Source: Haloparvum alkalitolerans
GTDB lineage: Archaea; Halobacteriota; Halobacteria; Halobacteriales; Haloferacaceae
DNA length: 64,000 nt
Assembly (NCBI RefSeq): GCF_050122995.1
Contig: NZ_JBNLIA010000002.1
Location: 124,001-188,000, forward strand
Direction: 5' to 3'
Part shown: positions 42,674-52,361 of the stretch, one piece after another
How the letters are laid out: each line of letters begins with the position of its first letter
How positions within the stretch are numbered: the stretch's first letter is position 1
Notes under the pieces: generated by a model
The model's database searches: none
The model's input: the letters and a program-made list of their open reading frames with translations, nothing else
What the model was told of the DNA's origin: nothing
Position numbers and translations under genes: made by a program

Positions 42674-45600
42674 TTAGCGCTTCGGATCCCACGGGAACCG
42701 CTCGTGACGGTAGTAGTAGATCCCGAGCGCAGCCGCCACTGAAACCACCAGCAGGACGATGCCAAGAACAACTGACGTTCCGCCGGGACCACCGACGCCG
42801 CCCGGAGCTTCGGTCGTTCCTTCGGGACCGCCTTCAGCAGTGACCTCGACAGTCCCAGCCGTCACGTCGTTGAGTGCGACCTCGTAGCTGCCGGCCTCAT
42901 CGAAAGCGGAGGAGAACGTCACGCCCTCCGTTTCACCCGCTGCGACTGTGACATCCTGTGAGTCGACGGTTTCGCCGTCAACCACGAGGTCGACTGTCGC
43001 TGTGCTCTCGGAATCACCAGTGTTCTCAACCGTTCCAGTGATCTCGACCGTCTCACCGACCGCGGCCGTCGTTGTGGACAGTTGTGCATCCGTCACTTGA
43101 ACAGCCGCGTCGGCCTGCTCATCCGAGATGACGCCGACCGCGAACGGCGAGAATCCGGGTGTCTCAGCATTGAAGCGGTTCTCTCCCTGATGGCTCGTCT
43201 CCAGTTCCTGCCACTCGCCATCGTTGTAGCGGAAGAGTCGGACATTGTCGGGATCCGTGCCTTCCGGAAGCCGATCCTCGTTCACGCGGAACCGAATCGA
43301 TGCCTCGTCGATGTCCTGATTCGCGTTAATCGCATCAATATTGAGGTAGCTCACAGGCTCTCCAGTATCAAGTGCGGGCGCACTCTCCACTGGATCCCGC
43401 TGTGGCCGTGTGAGCTCGACACGGAAACCGCTATTCGCGAACAGCATCCGGAGCTGCAGGCTCTCGAACGCAACGCCATCACCGGAGACGGAATCACCGA
43501 GTTCGACATCGATCGCCTCCCCGCCGCTGGCATCTCTGATCGAGACCGTAGCACCGGTTCCAGTCGCGGTTACGGTTTTCGAGGCCTCATCACTACCGCC
43601 ACCGCCGCCACCGCCGCCACCGCCGCCACCGCCGCCACCACCGCTAGTGGCGACTTGTACGGTTCCTGCCGTAACACCTTCAACGGCCACACCGTAAGAG
43701 CCCGTGTCGCCGAACGTCAGCGTAAACGTCTCCGTCCGCGACTCACCGGCTGTGAGCGTCACCTGCCGGGATTCCTGAGTGGTGCCATTAACGGTCACGT
43801 CAATCGTCTTCGTTGCGGACTCGTCACCGGGGTTGTTCAGATCCGCAGTGACGCGGACGGCCTCTCCAGGTTCGATCTCCGTCCGATTGAGGTCGGCGTT
43901 CGCCACCTTAACTGAACCCGGCGTCTGCACCTCTCCGCCAGTAACGGTCAGCGTCTCTGTACTCGAACTCCGAAGCATCGGGTCACTCCGATTCGCAGCG
44001 AGATGGATGACCTGATACGTTCGCGAGTCACCCTCGGACAGGTTCGCGTTCGTCCCAACGGGCATCGTGAGCGTCTCCGTGGCGCTCCCGTTCATCGCCG
44101 TTACGAAGGACACATTGGCTTGGTCGAGATTCTCTCCCGTTTCGACGTCCTCAACCGTGCCATTCTCCGTGACGACGAGCTCGGCGAAGAACGGGTCTCC
44201 TCCACGTGTGCCGCTGACAGAGACAAGCGTTCCCGTCGAGGTCACGTTCTCAGACGTTGCATTCTCAATGATGACCGTCTGACCTTCGAACTGCGCCTTG
44301 TCGTAGGCAACGACGAGGTGGGCAACGGAGTCCGCTGCAAGGTTCGAGTTCGCCTCGAAGGAGACGTTCTCTCCCTGCGTGACCTCCGTCGACGAGGGCG
44401 TGACTGACGATGAGGTTTCCTGCACCTGAATGCGCTCGGCCCCGATCACGCTGACGGAATCGTTGATGACGTCGAAGGCAATGCCACCGTTACCGCTTTC
44501 CTCGAAGCCAGTTCCCTGGTCGATGGTTGCTAATACGGCCGCATAATCACCGGACTGGTTGGGTGTGAAGTCGAACGACGTTTCTCCAGTCCCGTCCAGC
44601 TGGCCTACGTTCTTAACGTCGACTACTTCAACGCCTTCCGCATCGAGCGTTACCTCACCATCCGTCGGTGAGCCACTCATCTCGAAGAGTTCCTGAAGGT
44701 CATCCCTGGAGTTGAGCCCGGTCGTATTCACATCCGAGTCAGTCCGGACGAGCACCACATGCGCGTCTTCATCTGCGAATCGGTCCGTTGGTGCACCGGT
44801 TACCTTGTCAAAGGTGATTGCGACCGAATCCCCCTTGTTATACACGGACATCTGCTGCCGGTTGATACCCACGTCTTCTCCGTTAACGCGAACGAACGTT
44901 TCGGGAATCGGCACCGACGTGGCCGCAGTACTTGCATCCGTCCGAAGCGGAAGTGGGGATCGTTCCCAGACGGAGATACCCACAAAGTCGGACGCCGGAC
45001 CCCTCACCGCTTCACCCTCGACGGTATACTCGATTGGATCCGTAATCGACGCGCCAGGAATTGTGAAATTGACCTCCGGATCCCGACCGGTATCGGACGT
45101 ATCGTAGAAGCCGTCACGCGTCTCACCCTTGCCACCGACGCTTGGTGAGAACCGGACGTTTGCGACACCGTTACTGCCCTCAGAAACGGAGTCGCCAGCT
45201 CCATTCGCGAGCTGGCCTGTCTCCGGATCACTGAGCGGTTCAGACGTCGTACTAGACGGTCCAGTGGAGTTGCCCCAGTAATTGAACCGCGCATCAACGT
45301 TTGCCGAAGTGTTTTCATTGCTAACTCCGGCACCGTTCCGTCCAAGGAACGAATCGTGGATCTGGACGGCGTCAGCTGATGTCTCCTCAGTCACGACGAC
45401 AGCGGAACCGTTGTTATCACGAAGTAGTGACTCCGTGACCTGGACGGAGCCCAGTTGACTCTGGTTACTGTGGATCAACAGCGCCGACCCGTTGGTCTCC
45501 TGAATGACAGCGGTATCAGCAGTGACCGTACCAATTGACCCGCCGTTCTCGGCGATAAGGAACAGCCCGTCTTCGTTGTCATCAAGGATCACTTCGGAGA

Positions 45601-46981
45601 ACGAGAGGTCCTCAATCGCTCCACCATCACTGATAACTGTGACCCCGGAGCCTGCAGAACTATTGTACAACGTCCTAGAAATGGACACTTGCGAAACCGC
45701 TCCGTTGTTCGTGACCACCCGAAGACCAGCAGAAGACACATTTGACGCACCACTGTTTGCAAGAGAGATATTAGAGATTTGCCCGTCATTCAGAGAGGAG
45801 AGTGAGACCCCCGTTCCCGTATTCTGAGCGACGGTGTTCTCGACCGTGATATCACTCACATTTCCGCCATCACTGAGAACGTCCAGGCCAGTGCCGGCCG
45901 AGTCATTAGCTAAAGTGCTGTCGACCGCAACGCCCGAAACCGACCCGTTTACTCCATATACCGAGATCCCTGCATTTGACGCATTCGTTGTAGCGGTGTT
46001 CTGTACGGAAACATTGGAGAGTTGTCCACTGTCACGTGATCGGAGTGCGACGCCGGTGCCTGCGTCTTCAGCGAAACTGTCCGTAATGGAAACACCGGCG
46101 ACTGTTCCGTTTGCGCTTGTAACAGAGACACCGTCACTGTTGGGATCCGACTCGTTAAGCAGCGCAGAGGAAATATTGACGTTCTGAAGCGATGCGTTCT
46201 GAGCAGTGACATCGATCCCAGCAAATTCGATTTCCTGAGCGGCCGTATCCGTGATGATGAGGTTGTCAACGGATCCATCGTTCGATGCCCATGCATTCAC
46301 GCCGACGGACGCATTCCGCACGAGGGTACCATCGATAGTGGCGTCAGCAATCATCCCCTCGCTTGACAGCAGAACCCCCGACTGTGTGATGTTTTGAGCA
46401 GCAGTTTCCTCGATTGAGACGTTCTCAAGCTGCCCGTTTTCGGCCGATCGAAGTCGGATCCCGTTTGTGGACCCTTCAACAGTGACACTATTGACGGTGA
46501 TGTCTTGAACTGTCGCACTACTTTCAGCGTGAATAACGAGTCCCGCGGTCGTGGCGTTGGTAACGTCTATATTGGATATTTGTACGTCGTTTGTGTTACC
46601 GGCCACGAGAACACCGCTGTTCGAATCTGCGATTCCAAACCCGGAAATGGAGACACCCGATAGTTGTTGGGTTCCATTTCGAACGACGATAGCCGGCTTC
46701 GACTCATTATCCGCGATGAGGACCACACCGTTCGCGGCCTCCAGCGTTATGGACTTGTTAACAACCAAGCTTTCTTGATACGTTCCTTCCTCCACATGAA
46801 TTGTCTCACCTGTGGATGCGTTATTGATCGCCTCTTGAATTGATTCGTTCTCGCTGACGGTTGTCGTATTGGCTTCAGCCGCAGTGACTGCGCCAGCTCC
46901 AGCAACCACTCCAAGAAGGACTACTACGACTACGCAGGCGAGAAGGAGGGAACTTCTTCTTGTCCTCAACCGACTTGTCAT
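42674..46981 (-). CDS. Large secreted, membrane-anchored beta-helix protein with PGF-pre-PGF domain
   Basis: A 1435-residue cell-surface protein. It has a Sec signal after MTSRLRTRRSS (residues 1-35). Residues about 40-620 are a right-handed beta-helix region of NosD/pectate-lyase type, with many repeats of the form NGxLxNVSIxxxxAxN. CARDB-like Ig domains follow, one ending in GSYGVAVEGVTAGTVQVATS. A run of 16 Gly comes next (about 1114-1129). A PGF-pre-PGF domain follows (SIRFRVNEDRLPEGTDPDNVRLFRYNDGEW, ETPGFSPFAVG), then a last CARDB domain. A C-terminal helix (VVLGIVLLVVSVAAALGIYYY) ends in a basic tail. It likely projects from the cell as an adhesin or surface-layer accessory. It is AT-richer than core genes. 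The start is ATG 46981, with a TATA-like TTTTATC about 30 bases upstream. Confidence 0.85.
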   Translation of the reverse strand: MTSRLRTRRSSLLLACVVVVVLLGVVAGAGAVTAAEANTTTVSENESIQEAINNASTGETIHVEEGTYQESLVVNKSITLEAANGVVLIADNESKPAIVVRNGTQQLSGVSISGFGIADSNSGVLVAGNTNDVQISNIDVTNATTAGLVIHAESSATVQDITVNSVTVEGSTNGIRLRSAENGQLENVSIEETAAQNITQSGVLLSSEGMIADATIDGTLVRNASVGVNAWASNDGSVDNLIITDTAAQEIEFAGIDVTAQNASLQNVNISSALLNESDPNSDGVSVTSANGTVAGVSITDSFAEDAGTGVALRSRDSGQLSNVSVQNTATTNASNAGISVYGVNGSVSGVAVDSTLANDSAGTGLDVLSDGGNVSDITVENTVAQNTGTGVSLSSLNDGQISNISLANSGASNVSSAGLRVVTNNGAVSQVSISRTLYNSSAGSGVTVISDGGAIEDLSFSEVILDDNEDGLFLIAENGGSIGTVTADTAVIQETNGSALLIHSNQSQLGSVQVTESLLRDNNGSAVVVTEETSADAVQIHDSFLGRNGAGVSNENTSANVDARFNYWGNSTGPSSTTSEPLSDPETGQLANGAGDSVSEGSNGVANVRFSPSVGGKGETRDGFYDTSDTGRDPEVNFTIPGASITDPIEYTVEGEAVRGPASDFVGISVWERSPLPLRTDASTAATSVPIPETFVRVNGEDVGINRQQMSVYNKGDSVAITFDKVTGAPTDRFADEDAHVVLVRTDSDVNTTGLNSRDDLQELFEMSGSPTDGEVTLDAEGVEVVDVKNVGQLDGTGETSFDFTPNQSGDYAAVLATIDQGTGFEESGNGGIAFDVINDSVSVIGAERIQVQETSSSVTPSSTEVTQGENVSFEANSNLAADSVAHLVVAYDKAQFEGQTVIIENATSENVTSTGTLVSVSGTRGGDPFFAELVVTENGTVEDVETGENLDQANVSFVTAMNGSATETLTMPVGTNANLSEGDSRTYQVIHLAANRSDPMLRSSSTETLTVTGGEVQTPGSVKVANADLNRTEIEPGEAVRVTADLNNPGDESATKTIDVTVNGTTQESRQVTLTAGESRTETFTLTFGDTGSYGVAVEGVTAGTVQVATSGGGGGGGGGGGGGGGGSDEASKTVTATGTGATVSIRDASGGEAIDVELGDSVSGDGVAFESLQLRMLFANSGFRVELTRPQRDPVESAPALDTGEPVSYLNIDAINANQDIDEASIRFRVNEDRLPEGTDPDNVRLFRYNDGEWQELETSHQGENRFNAETPGFSPFAVGVISDEQADAAVQVTDAQLSTTTAAVGETVEITGTVENTGDSESTATVDLVVDGETVDSQDVTVAAGETEGVTFSSAFDEAGSYEVALNDVTAGTVEVTAEGGPEGTTEAPGGVGGPGGTSVVLGIVLLVVSVAAALGIYYYRHERFPWDPKR
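43595..43642. repeat. Poly-glycine coding microsatellite
   Basis: Sixteen Gly codons in a row, largely as a repeating GGTGGCGGC pattern on the minus strand. They form a flexible hinge in the surface protein. The 9-base period would let the hinge length vary in frame. Confidence 0.9.
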
Positions 46982-47142
46982 ATGGCTACAGTTGTTATAT
47001 ACGAGTGATAAAAGAATTCCGGTGGTGTACCCGGTTAAGCAATCGGTATACTTTTTCGATCCTACTATATTCCACAGACAAACATACATGAAACATGGGG
47101 GGAGGATGCAGCCACATACATCAGACCCAATTGGTTCATACC

Positions 47143-47152
47143 GATTAATTAA
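47143..47152 (+). promoter_or_regulatory. TATA-like box before the stalk protein gene
   Basis: GATTAATTAA lies 25-34 bases before the ATG at 47177, within the AT-rich 195-base gap between the two divergent surface-protein genes. Confidence 0.55.
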
Positions 47153-47176
47153 GGGCCGGGGCTGATAGAGACACTT

Positions 47177-48256
47177 ATGAACTCCCGTTGGTTCCTTGGG
47201 CTCTCTCTACTTGTGATAATCGCAGTTGGAGTCGGGGTTGCCGGTGCTAGTGTGACTGCCTCAGATGAGTTTTCACTAGCGATGGATTCCAGTATCGATG
47301 TCCAGCCACAAACTGTGACGATAGAAGGGTCGACGTATAGTTTTGCGTCAATCGGGACCACATCGGCAGACAGCACGTTCGATGTCTCCGCGACGGGACC
47401 AGACGGAACCAGCTTCCGTATTCATCTCCGCGATTCCGAGAAACAGATCGCGACAACAGGGTCACGAATGGAAGGGAGTGGAGTTGAAACGTTCGATGCG
47501 AGCGAACTCACCCCCGGAACTTACATGATTCTGATCTCTGCAGACGGGTCGTACGAAGCAGCACTACCACTCGTGGTAGACGGATATGACACCTCCCTAT
47601 CCGCACCGACTACTGTTGAGCCCGGCGAAACAGTGGCGATACAAGTAACCACAACGCAGACGGACGAATCCGCGGAGCCAATAACGCAGGCAGGCCTCGT
47701 CACAACCCATGAAGGAGAGGAACGCAACATTTCGATGACACACGTGGGTGATGGCACGTATGAAGCCACGGTGACGTTCGAAGAGGAAGGCACCCATTCG
47801 ATCTATGCAGGGGTCCGTGGCGAATCGGAGATCAACGGCGAGAAACAGTTCGTCGGGCTCTCGGACAGATCGACAGTCAAGGTTGAGGCCGATGACGGGA
47901 GCACCGACGATGGAAGCTCGGGAAGCGGTGCTGGTGGCCCGACCGAGACTCCTATCGAGACAGACACCACGACAGAAGAGACGACTGCGACGGAGGAAGC
48001 TACCCCGGAGACCACCACAACTGCTACATCGACTCAAACGGAAACCACGACCGCTCAGTCCACGGACCGAACAGAGTCACCGACAGAGGGAACGGAATCA
48101 GAGGACTCTACGACTACTGAGAGCGGACCAATAACGCCGAGTGGGACACAGACGCCGGAAGACAAAAGTGGAGTTGATGTCCCGCTTCGGGGAGTTCAAC
48201 TCCTGCTGTTCACGCTATTGCTCGGTGCTGGGTATATCCGATTTAGCGATCAGTGA
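47177..48256 (+). CDS. Secreted Ig-like protein on a Thr-rich stalk with C-terminal anchor
   Basis: A 359-residue protein. The Sec signal is WFLGLSLLVIIAVGVGVAGASV. Two Ig/beta-sandwich segments cover about residues 30-225 (SFASIGTTSADSTFDVSATGPDGTSFRIH; VEPGETVAIQVTTTQTDESAEPI; DGTYEATVTFEEEGTHSIYAGV). A Thr/Ser/Glu-rich stalk covers about 235-330, a likely O-glycosylation site. A hydrophobic end, VQLLLFTLLLGAGYIRF, follows. The layout is that of haloarchaeal surface glycoproteins. It is divergent from the beta-helix protein, with which it may be co-expressed. The function of the Ig part is unknown. Confidence 0.75.
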   Translation: MNSRWFLGLSLLVIIAVGVGVAGASVTASDEFSLAMDSSIDVQPQTVTIEGSTYSFASIGTTSADSTFDVSATGPDGTSFRIHLRDSEKQIATTGSRMEGSGVETFDASELTPGTYMILISADGSYEAALPLVVDGYDTSLSAPTTVEPGETVAIQVTTTQTDESAEPITQAGLVTTHEGEERNISMTHVGDGTYEATVTFEEEGTHSIYAGVRGESEINGEKQFVGLSDRSTVKVEADDGSTDDGSSGSGAGGPTETPIETDTTTEETTATEEATPETTTTATSTQTETTTAQSTDRTESPTEGTESEDSTTTESGPITPSGTQTPEDKSGVDVPLRGVQLLLFTLLLGAGYIRFSDQ

Positions 48257-48395
48257 TCAGTCTGATAGAGTAGGTGAACTGGAACCTCTCGGTATCACTT
48301 TCTTGGGCGTGTTTGTTTCATCATAGGATACAGAGAGTGCACCGATACAGTCCAGCAATCGTCACAGACTGTCACGCCGGTGTAGAACCAAACCC

Positions 48396-48407
48396 CTATT
48401 TTTAATT
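48396..48407 (+). promoter_or_regulatory. TATA-like box before the ABC exporter operon
   Basis: CTATTTTTAATT lies about 29-40 bases before the ATG at 48436 and is the probable promoter of the ATPase-permease-permease operon. Confidence 0.5.
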
Positions 48408-48435
48408 GGGCTGTCAGCATTGCTGGAGTTATTGA

Positions 48436-49146
48436 ATGTCGGAGCCAGCCACACCACCATCCGTTGCAGTAGAGTGTACTGGTGTTACGCGAGTGTTCGA
48501 CACGGACGATGGCTGGTTCGAACGGGGAGATGGGCGATCGGTAACTGCGTTGGAGGATGTCTCGATAAGTGTCTCAGAGGGTGAAGTCGTTGGGGTCGCT
48601 GGACCCAGTGGAAGCGGTAAGTCCACATTGCTGCATCTGCTCGCGGGGCTGGACTCGCCGACGGCTGGTGCGGTTCGGATCCGTAGCCGGGATATCGCCA
48701 CACTCGGTCGCCGCCAGCGGGCGCAATTTCGGCTCGCACACGTTGGACTGGTGTTTCAGCGGTTCCACTTGCTCCCGGCATTGACTGCACGCGAGAACGT
48801 GGCGTTGCCGCTCGTCGCACAGGGGCAGGCCAAAGGGACGCGACAGGAGCGGGCAGAGGATTTGCTTAACCGGGTGGGGCTCGGCGATCGTCTGACTCAT
48901 CGGCCGGGATCGCTCAGTGGGGGCGAACAGCAACGGGTTGCGATTGCGCGCGCACTCGCGGCCGATCCCGCGGTCGTGATTGCGGACGAACCGACTGGCG
49001 AGTTGGACAGGCAGACGGGTGAGGCCGTGCTTGATCTGTTGACCGAGGTGAGCGATGGACGGGCGGTGATCGTTGCGTCACACGATGAGTACACGCTGAG
49101 TCGGACGGACCGCGTGCTTCGACTGCGAGATGGGCGTGTGGAATGA
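48436..49146 (+). CDS. ABC transporter ATPase, LolD/MacB type
   Basis: A 236-residue single ATPase domain. Walker A is VGVAGPSGSGKSTLLHLLAGLDSP, the Q-loop is LVFQRFHLLPALTARENV, the signature is SLSGGEQQRVAIARALAADP, and Walker B is VVIADEPTGELDRQTG. The FQRFHLLPALTARENV type and the ADEPTGELD form mark the LolD/MacB/FtsE group. These move or extract hydrophobic or surface-exposed cargo using FtsX-like permeases instead of importing. Two such permeases follow with 4-base overlaps, so the complex is probably ATPase2-PermA-PermB. Confidence 0.93.
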   Translation: MSEPATPPSVAVECTGVTRVFDTDDGWFERGDGRSVTALEDVSISVSEGEVVGVAGPSGSGKSTLLHLLAGLDSPTAGAVRIRSRDIATLGRRQRAQFRLAHVGLVFQRFHLLPALTARENVALPLVAQGQAKGTRQERAEDLLNRVGLGDRLTHRPGSLSGGEQQRVAIARALAADPAVVIADEPTGELDRQTGEAVLDLLTEVSDGRAVIVASHDEYTLSRTDRVLRLRDGRVE

Positions 49147-50375
49147 GGGAGCGCCTGCTTCACGTCATCGGGATCGGTGCTCTTGGCGGGCGTCGCGTGG
49201 TGGGTCGGCTTCGCGGTGCGTCGCCGGGGCGTACTGCCGTCTGTATCACGGGTGTCGCGGTCGCAGTCGGGCTGTTGATGGTCGTGACGGGGCTGTCACT
49301 CGGGCTGGCAACGGGCGCAACCGTCGACGGTGATGGTGTGAACTACTGGATCGTTCCGGATGACGGGAACGCCGGGAGCGTGCCGTTGAGTGCGGAAGGG
49401 ACCCAACTTGGGGACGTGCACACGACGGCAGCACGGATCGAGTCGGACGAACGGGTGCGGTACGCAACGCCCGTTGCGATCCACCCAATACGGATACAGA
49501 ATCCGGAGACTGACGAACGGATGTACGTGCTCGCGCTGGGGATCATTCCGACTGCTGAGCAGACCCATATCTCCGGGCTCAACATATCGACGCTTGACAC
49601 CGCATATCCCCACTACGCCAACGGTACATACGAAGGAGCGTGGACTGGTGAAACCGTCATCACGCCCGCGGTGAGCGCAGAGATCGGCACCGAACGAGGC
49701 GGTCCTCTCGAGCTCGCCCGTGACGACCGTGAGCTCGATGTCGTCGGCGCCGCGGAGACGAACCTCTCCGCAGGCGTTGGGGAGGTGCCCGCGGTCGTCA
49801 TGCCGCTTGCGGAGCTGCAGACGGTGACCGGTACTGCGAGCGGTGATCAGGCCGACCAGATCATGGTAAGTACGAGCGACAGTCGCGTCCGCGAGAGTCT
49901 CACGGGGATCTATCCGCGGACGAAGGTCATCACGCGGTCCGGTATCGTAGGTGCGGACACCACGCCGACGAGTCTGCCGCTCGCCATGGCGTTGACGGCC
50001 TCGCTCGTGGCTGGGGGAATCGGGGTGGCCTTCGTGGCGACGATGATGGGGCTCGAGTTGACCGCGGGGCGGCGCGAACTCGCGATGCTTGGGGCGATCG
50101 GGTTCTCACAGCGCAGTCGGGCGCTTCTGTCCGTCAGCGAGACGCTCATCGTCTCCGCACTCGGGGGCCTGCTTGGGGTTGTGTTCGGCACCGCTGGGAT
50201 CCTCGCACTGAACGCGGGCATCGCGCAGACAATCGGTCTCTCGACGGTTGCGGAGCTGTCGCTCCCGCTCGCGGGATACGCGTTCGTGATGGCGCTACTT
50301 GTTGGGCTGTTGTCGGCGCCGTATCCGCTGTATCTAGCTCTGCGGACGGACACCTTGGAGGAGTTGACCCGATGA
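49143..50375 (+). CDS. MacB/FtsX-type ABC permease A
   Basis: A 410-residue protein with one N-terminal helix (AVCITGVAVAVGLLMVVTGLSLGL, residues 33-56). A large extracytoplasmic MacB-like domain of about 210 residues follows. The C-terminal FtsX domain has three helices (LAMALTASLVAGGIGVAFVATMMGL; LISVSETLIVSALGGLLGVVFG region; LAGYAFVMALLVGLLSAPYPLYLALR). TAGRRELAMLGAIGFSQRSRALLSV is the coupling-helix segment that contacts the ATPase. It overlaps the genes on both sides (ATGA). Confidence 0.9.
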   Translation: MRERLLHVIGIGALGGRRVVGRLRGASPGRTAVCITGVAVAVGLLMVVTGLSLGLATGATVDGDGVNYWIVPDDGNAGSVPLSAEGTQLGDVHTTAARIESDERVRYATPVAIHPIRIQNPETDERMYVLALGIIPTAEQTHISGLNISTLDTAYPHYANGTYEGAWTGETVITPAVSAEIGTERGGPLELARDDRELDVVGAAETNLSAGVGEVPAVVMPLAELQTVTGTASGDQADQIMVSTSDSRVRESLTGIYPRTKVITRSGIVGADTTPTSLPLAMALTASLVAGGIGVAFVATMMGLELTAGRRELAMLGAIGFSQRSRALLSVSETLIVSALGGLLGVVFGTAGILALNAGIAQTIGLSTVAELSLPLAGYAFVMALLVGLLSAPYPLYLALRTDTLEELTR

Positions 50376-51604
50376 CGCGCAGTCGAACGGCAGCAGGAAT
50401 GGTGTGGCTCGGCCTCCGCCAGCTTCGGTCGGATCGGATGCGGACCCTCCTCGCGGTTGCGGGCGTTGCGCTTGCGGTCCTCGCGGTGACCCTGTTGGCA
50501 GGCGTCGGCGTGGGCGTCGTCGAGACGGGGGATCAGCTGTTCAACGAGTCCGACCGTGACCTGTGGGTCTCCGGGGGGCCGATCCAGATCGCACCGGGGA
50601 CGGTCGGCGGCTTTCAGAATCCGGTTCCGGACGCACACACGCTGTCCGCGGAGATTCAGGAGCATCCCGATGTCCAGACGGCCGTGCCAATGGGGTTCCA
50701 GGTCGTCTACGTGAGCCCTGACGGCGAGGAGTTCGACACCGTGATGGGGAGTGGCGCCCCCGGTGGTGGTGGCTCGGTCGCGATCACGAACGGGAGCGGC
50801 TTCTCGGGCGCGGACACCCACTACGCGGGCGGCGAGTACGATGGGCCCATGACGCATGAGGCGATCATCTCGCCGGAGATCGCCGAGCGGTACGACCTCG
50901 AGGTTGGCGACACTATCTACATGGGCGGCACGATCGCGAACGCTCGCCGGAACGAGTTCGAGGTCGTTGGGATCTCGCCGACGTTCGCGAACTTCCTCGG
51001 GACGGGGACTGTCACGACGCGACTGAGCGAACTACAAACGCTCACTGGGAACGCGTATCAGGACCGGGCGACGCTCATCACGATCCGACTCGAGGATGGC
51101 GCAGATCCGGAGACGGTTCGCGACGAGCTCGCGGCCGCGCATCCCGAGTACACGTTCAAGACGAATCAGGAGCAGTTCGTCGACCTGCTCGAACGCCAAG
51201 CCGTCATTCTTGCGGGCGGCGTGAGTTTGGTCGTCCTCGGCGTTATCGGTGGGGCACTGCTTGCCGTCAACCTGCTTTTGTCGCTGATGTACGCGCAACG
51301 GGATGCCTTCTCGGTGCTGCGAGCGCTCGGTGGCTCGCGCACGCAGATCGTCGGCGTCGCAGTGACACAGGCGATCGCGATCGCGGCCGGTGGGTGTTTC
51401 GTCGGGCTCGTCTTGACACCTCCTACGGCGATCGTGTTGGAGACGGTCGCAGCCACCGTGACTGGGTTCGAGGGACTGGTCCAGGTGCCCCAGGAGGCGT
51501 ATCTCGGTGGCGTGGCCGTCGCGACCGTGTTCGCGATCATCGGCAGTCTGGCCGGGGCATGGCGTGTCACACGGCTGACCGCGGCCGCGGAACTCGTCCG
51601 TTGA
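50372..51604 (+). CDS. MacB/FtsX-type ABC permease B
   Basis: A 410-residue paralogue of the preceding permease. It has an N-terminal helix (LAVAGVALAVLAVTLLAGVGVGVV), an outside domain rich in Gly (PGGGGSVAITNGSG), and three C-terminal helices. The coupling segment is MYAQRDAFSVLRALGGSRTQIVGVAVTQAIAIAAGG. It ends WRVTRLTAAAELVR, like many LolC/E-type proteins. The two permeases are equal in length and probably form a heterodimer. Cargo is unknown; a link with the neighbouring surface proteins is suggested only by position. Confidence 0.9.
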   Translation: MTRSRTAAGMVWLGLRQLRSDRMRTLLAVAGVALAVLAVTLLAGVGVGVVETGDQLFNESDRDLWVSGGPIQIAPGTVGGFQNPVPDAHTLSAEIQEHPDVQTAVPMGFQVVYVSPDGEEFDTVMGSGAPGGGGSVAITNGSGFSGADTHYAGGEYDGPMTHEAIISPEIAERYDLEVGDTIYMGGTIANARRNEFEVVGISPTFANFLGTGTVTTRLSELQTLTGNAYQDRATLITIRLEDGADPETVRDELAAAHPEYTFKTNQEQFVDLLERQAVILAGGVSLVVLGVIGGALLAVNLLLSLMYAQRDAFSVLRALGGSRTQIVGVAVTQAIAIAAGGCFVGLVLTPPTAIVLETVAATVTGFEGLVQVPQEAYLGGVAVATVFAIIGSLAGAWRVTRLTAAAELVR

Positions 51605-51665
51605 CGGACAGCAGGAAGCCGAACGCCTCTGTGCGTGTCGGGGATCTGTTCCTCGCGAAATCTGG

Positions 51666-51676
51666 CTACTTTTGAA
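51666..51676 (+). promoter_or_regulatory. TATA-like box before the gene at 51698
   Basis: CTACTTTTGAA lies 22-32 bases before a GTG at 51698. It supports this start against GTG 51635 or GTG 51725. Confidence 0.4.
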
Positions 51677-51697
51677 TCCCTAACTCGACGGACAAAT

Positions 51698-52315
51698 GTG
51701 GAGGGGAGGAACATCGCCGCCAGAGTGAGGGCCTACCTGCTGGTGGCGAAAGCGGTAGTTCGAACCATGCTGTGCGTGAGTGCCGTGTTCATCGTTGCGG
51801 CCATTCCAGTCCTCACTGTGGGGGCCGCAGTCACGGCTGCGATTGCCGTTACGTTTCGGACGAGCCAGCTCGCTCACGGACCTCATCAATCATCAATACG
51901 GACGCAGATGCGGTTTTTCTGGCGACGGTGGTGGCAGGAACGCTGGCGTGCACTGCCGCTCTCCCTGCTTGCACTCTCTCCGCTACTCCCCGGTCTAGTG
52001 GGACGAAGGTGGCTACTGTGGGGATCTCGGAGCCCTCTGGAGGCGATCGTCGGGCTCGGGCTGCTCGCTGTCGTGACGCTTTGGGTGCTGCGTGCTGGAT
52101 CGCTGCTCGCGTCGTATCCGTTTCTTGCTGGCTCGACGGCCGTTCGCAATGCCGCGTATCGGCTGTGGGAACGGCCGCGACAGACGGTCGGTGCGCTGGG
52201 CGTTATCTGGGTCGTCCTTTCCGTGGCGATTGTGGTCCACCCGCTGCTCATCCCGTTTGTGCTTGGAGCCCTCTCAGTGTGGGAGGGCATCATGTACGGG
52301 ACGCGTGTGGACTAG
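51698..52315 (+). CDS. Multi-pass membrane protein, YesL/DUF624-like pattern
   Basis: A 205-residue protein with about five membrane helices. The segment VVRTMLCVSAVFIVAAIPVLTVGAAVTAAIAV, followed by RFFWRRWWQERWRALPLSLLAL, recalls the YesL/DUF624 layout, where a similar helix pair precedes an Arg/Trp-rich loop. The similarity is weak. It lies after the MacB-like operon on the same strand with 93 bases between, and faces the DUF4129-like gene. Its function is unknown. Confidence 0.55.
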   Translation: MEGRNIAARVRAYLLVAKAVVRTMLCVSAVFIVAAIPVLTVGAAVTAAIAVTFRTSQLAHGPHQSSIRTQMRFFWRRWWQERWRALPLSLLALSPLLPGLVGRRWLLWGSRSPLEAIVGLGLLAVVTLWVLRAGSLLASYPFLAGSTAVRNAAYRLWERPRQTVGALGVIWVVLSVAIVVHPLLIPFVLGALSVWEGIMYGTRVD

Positions 52316-52361
52316 TGACCCCTACGAGGGAGTCTGAGAGGCAGGAGCGCCCCACGACGAG

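Noticed and set aside
42340..42843. Plus-strand open frame between the nuclease and the surface protein
   Set aside because: Ser-rich, basic composition unlike haloarchaeal proteins, and its second half is antisense to the well-supported surface-protein gene.
40000..48400. Insertion sequence or integrase expected at the composition change
   Set aside because: No transposase motif, inverted repeats or tRNA-derived attachment site could be seen; the only relics are the MoaD-like pseudogene and an unknown fragment.
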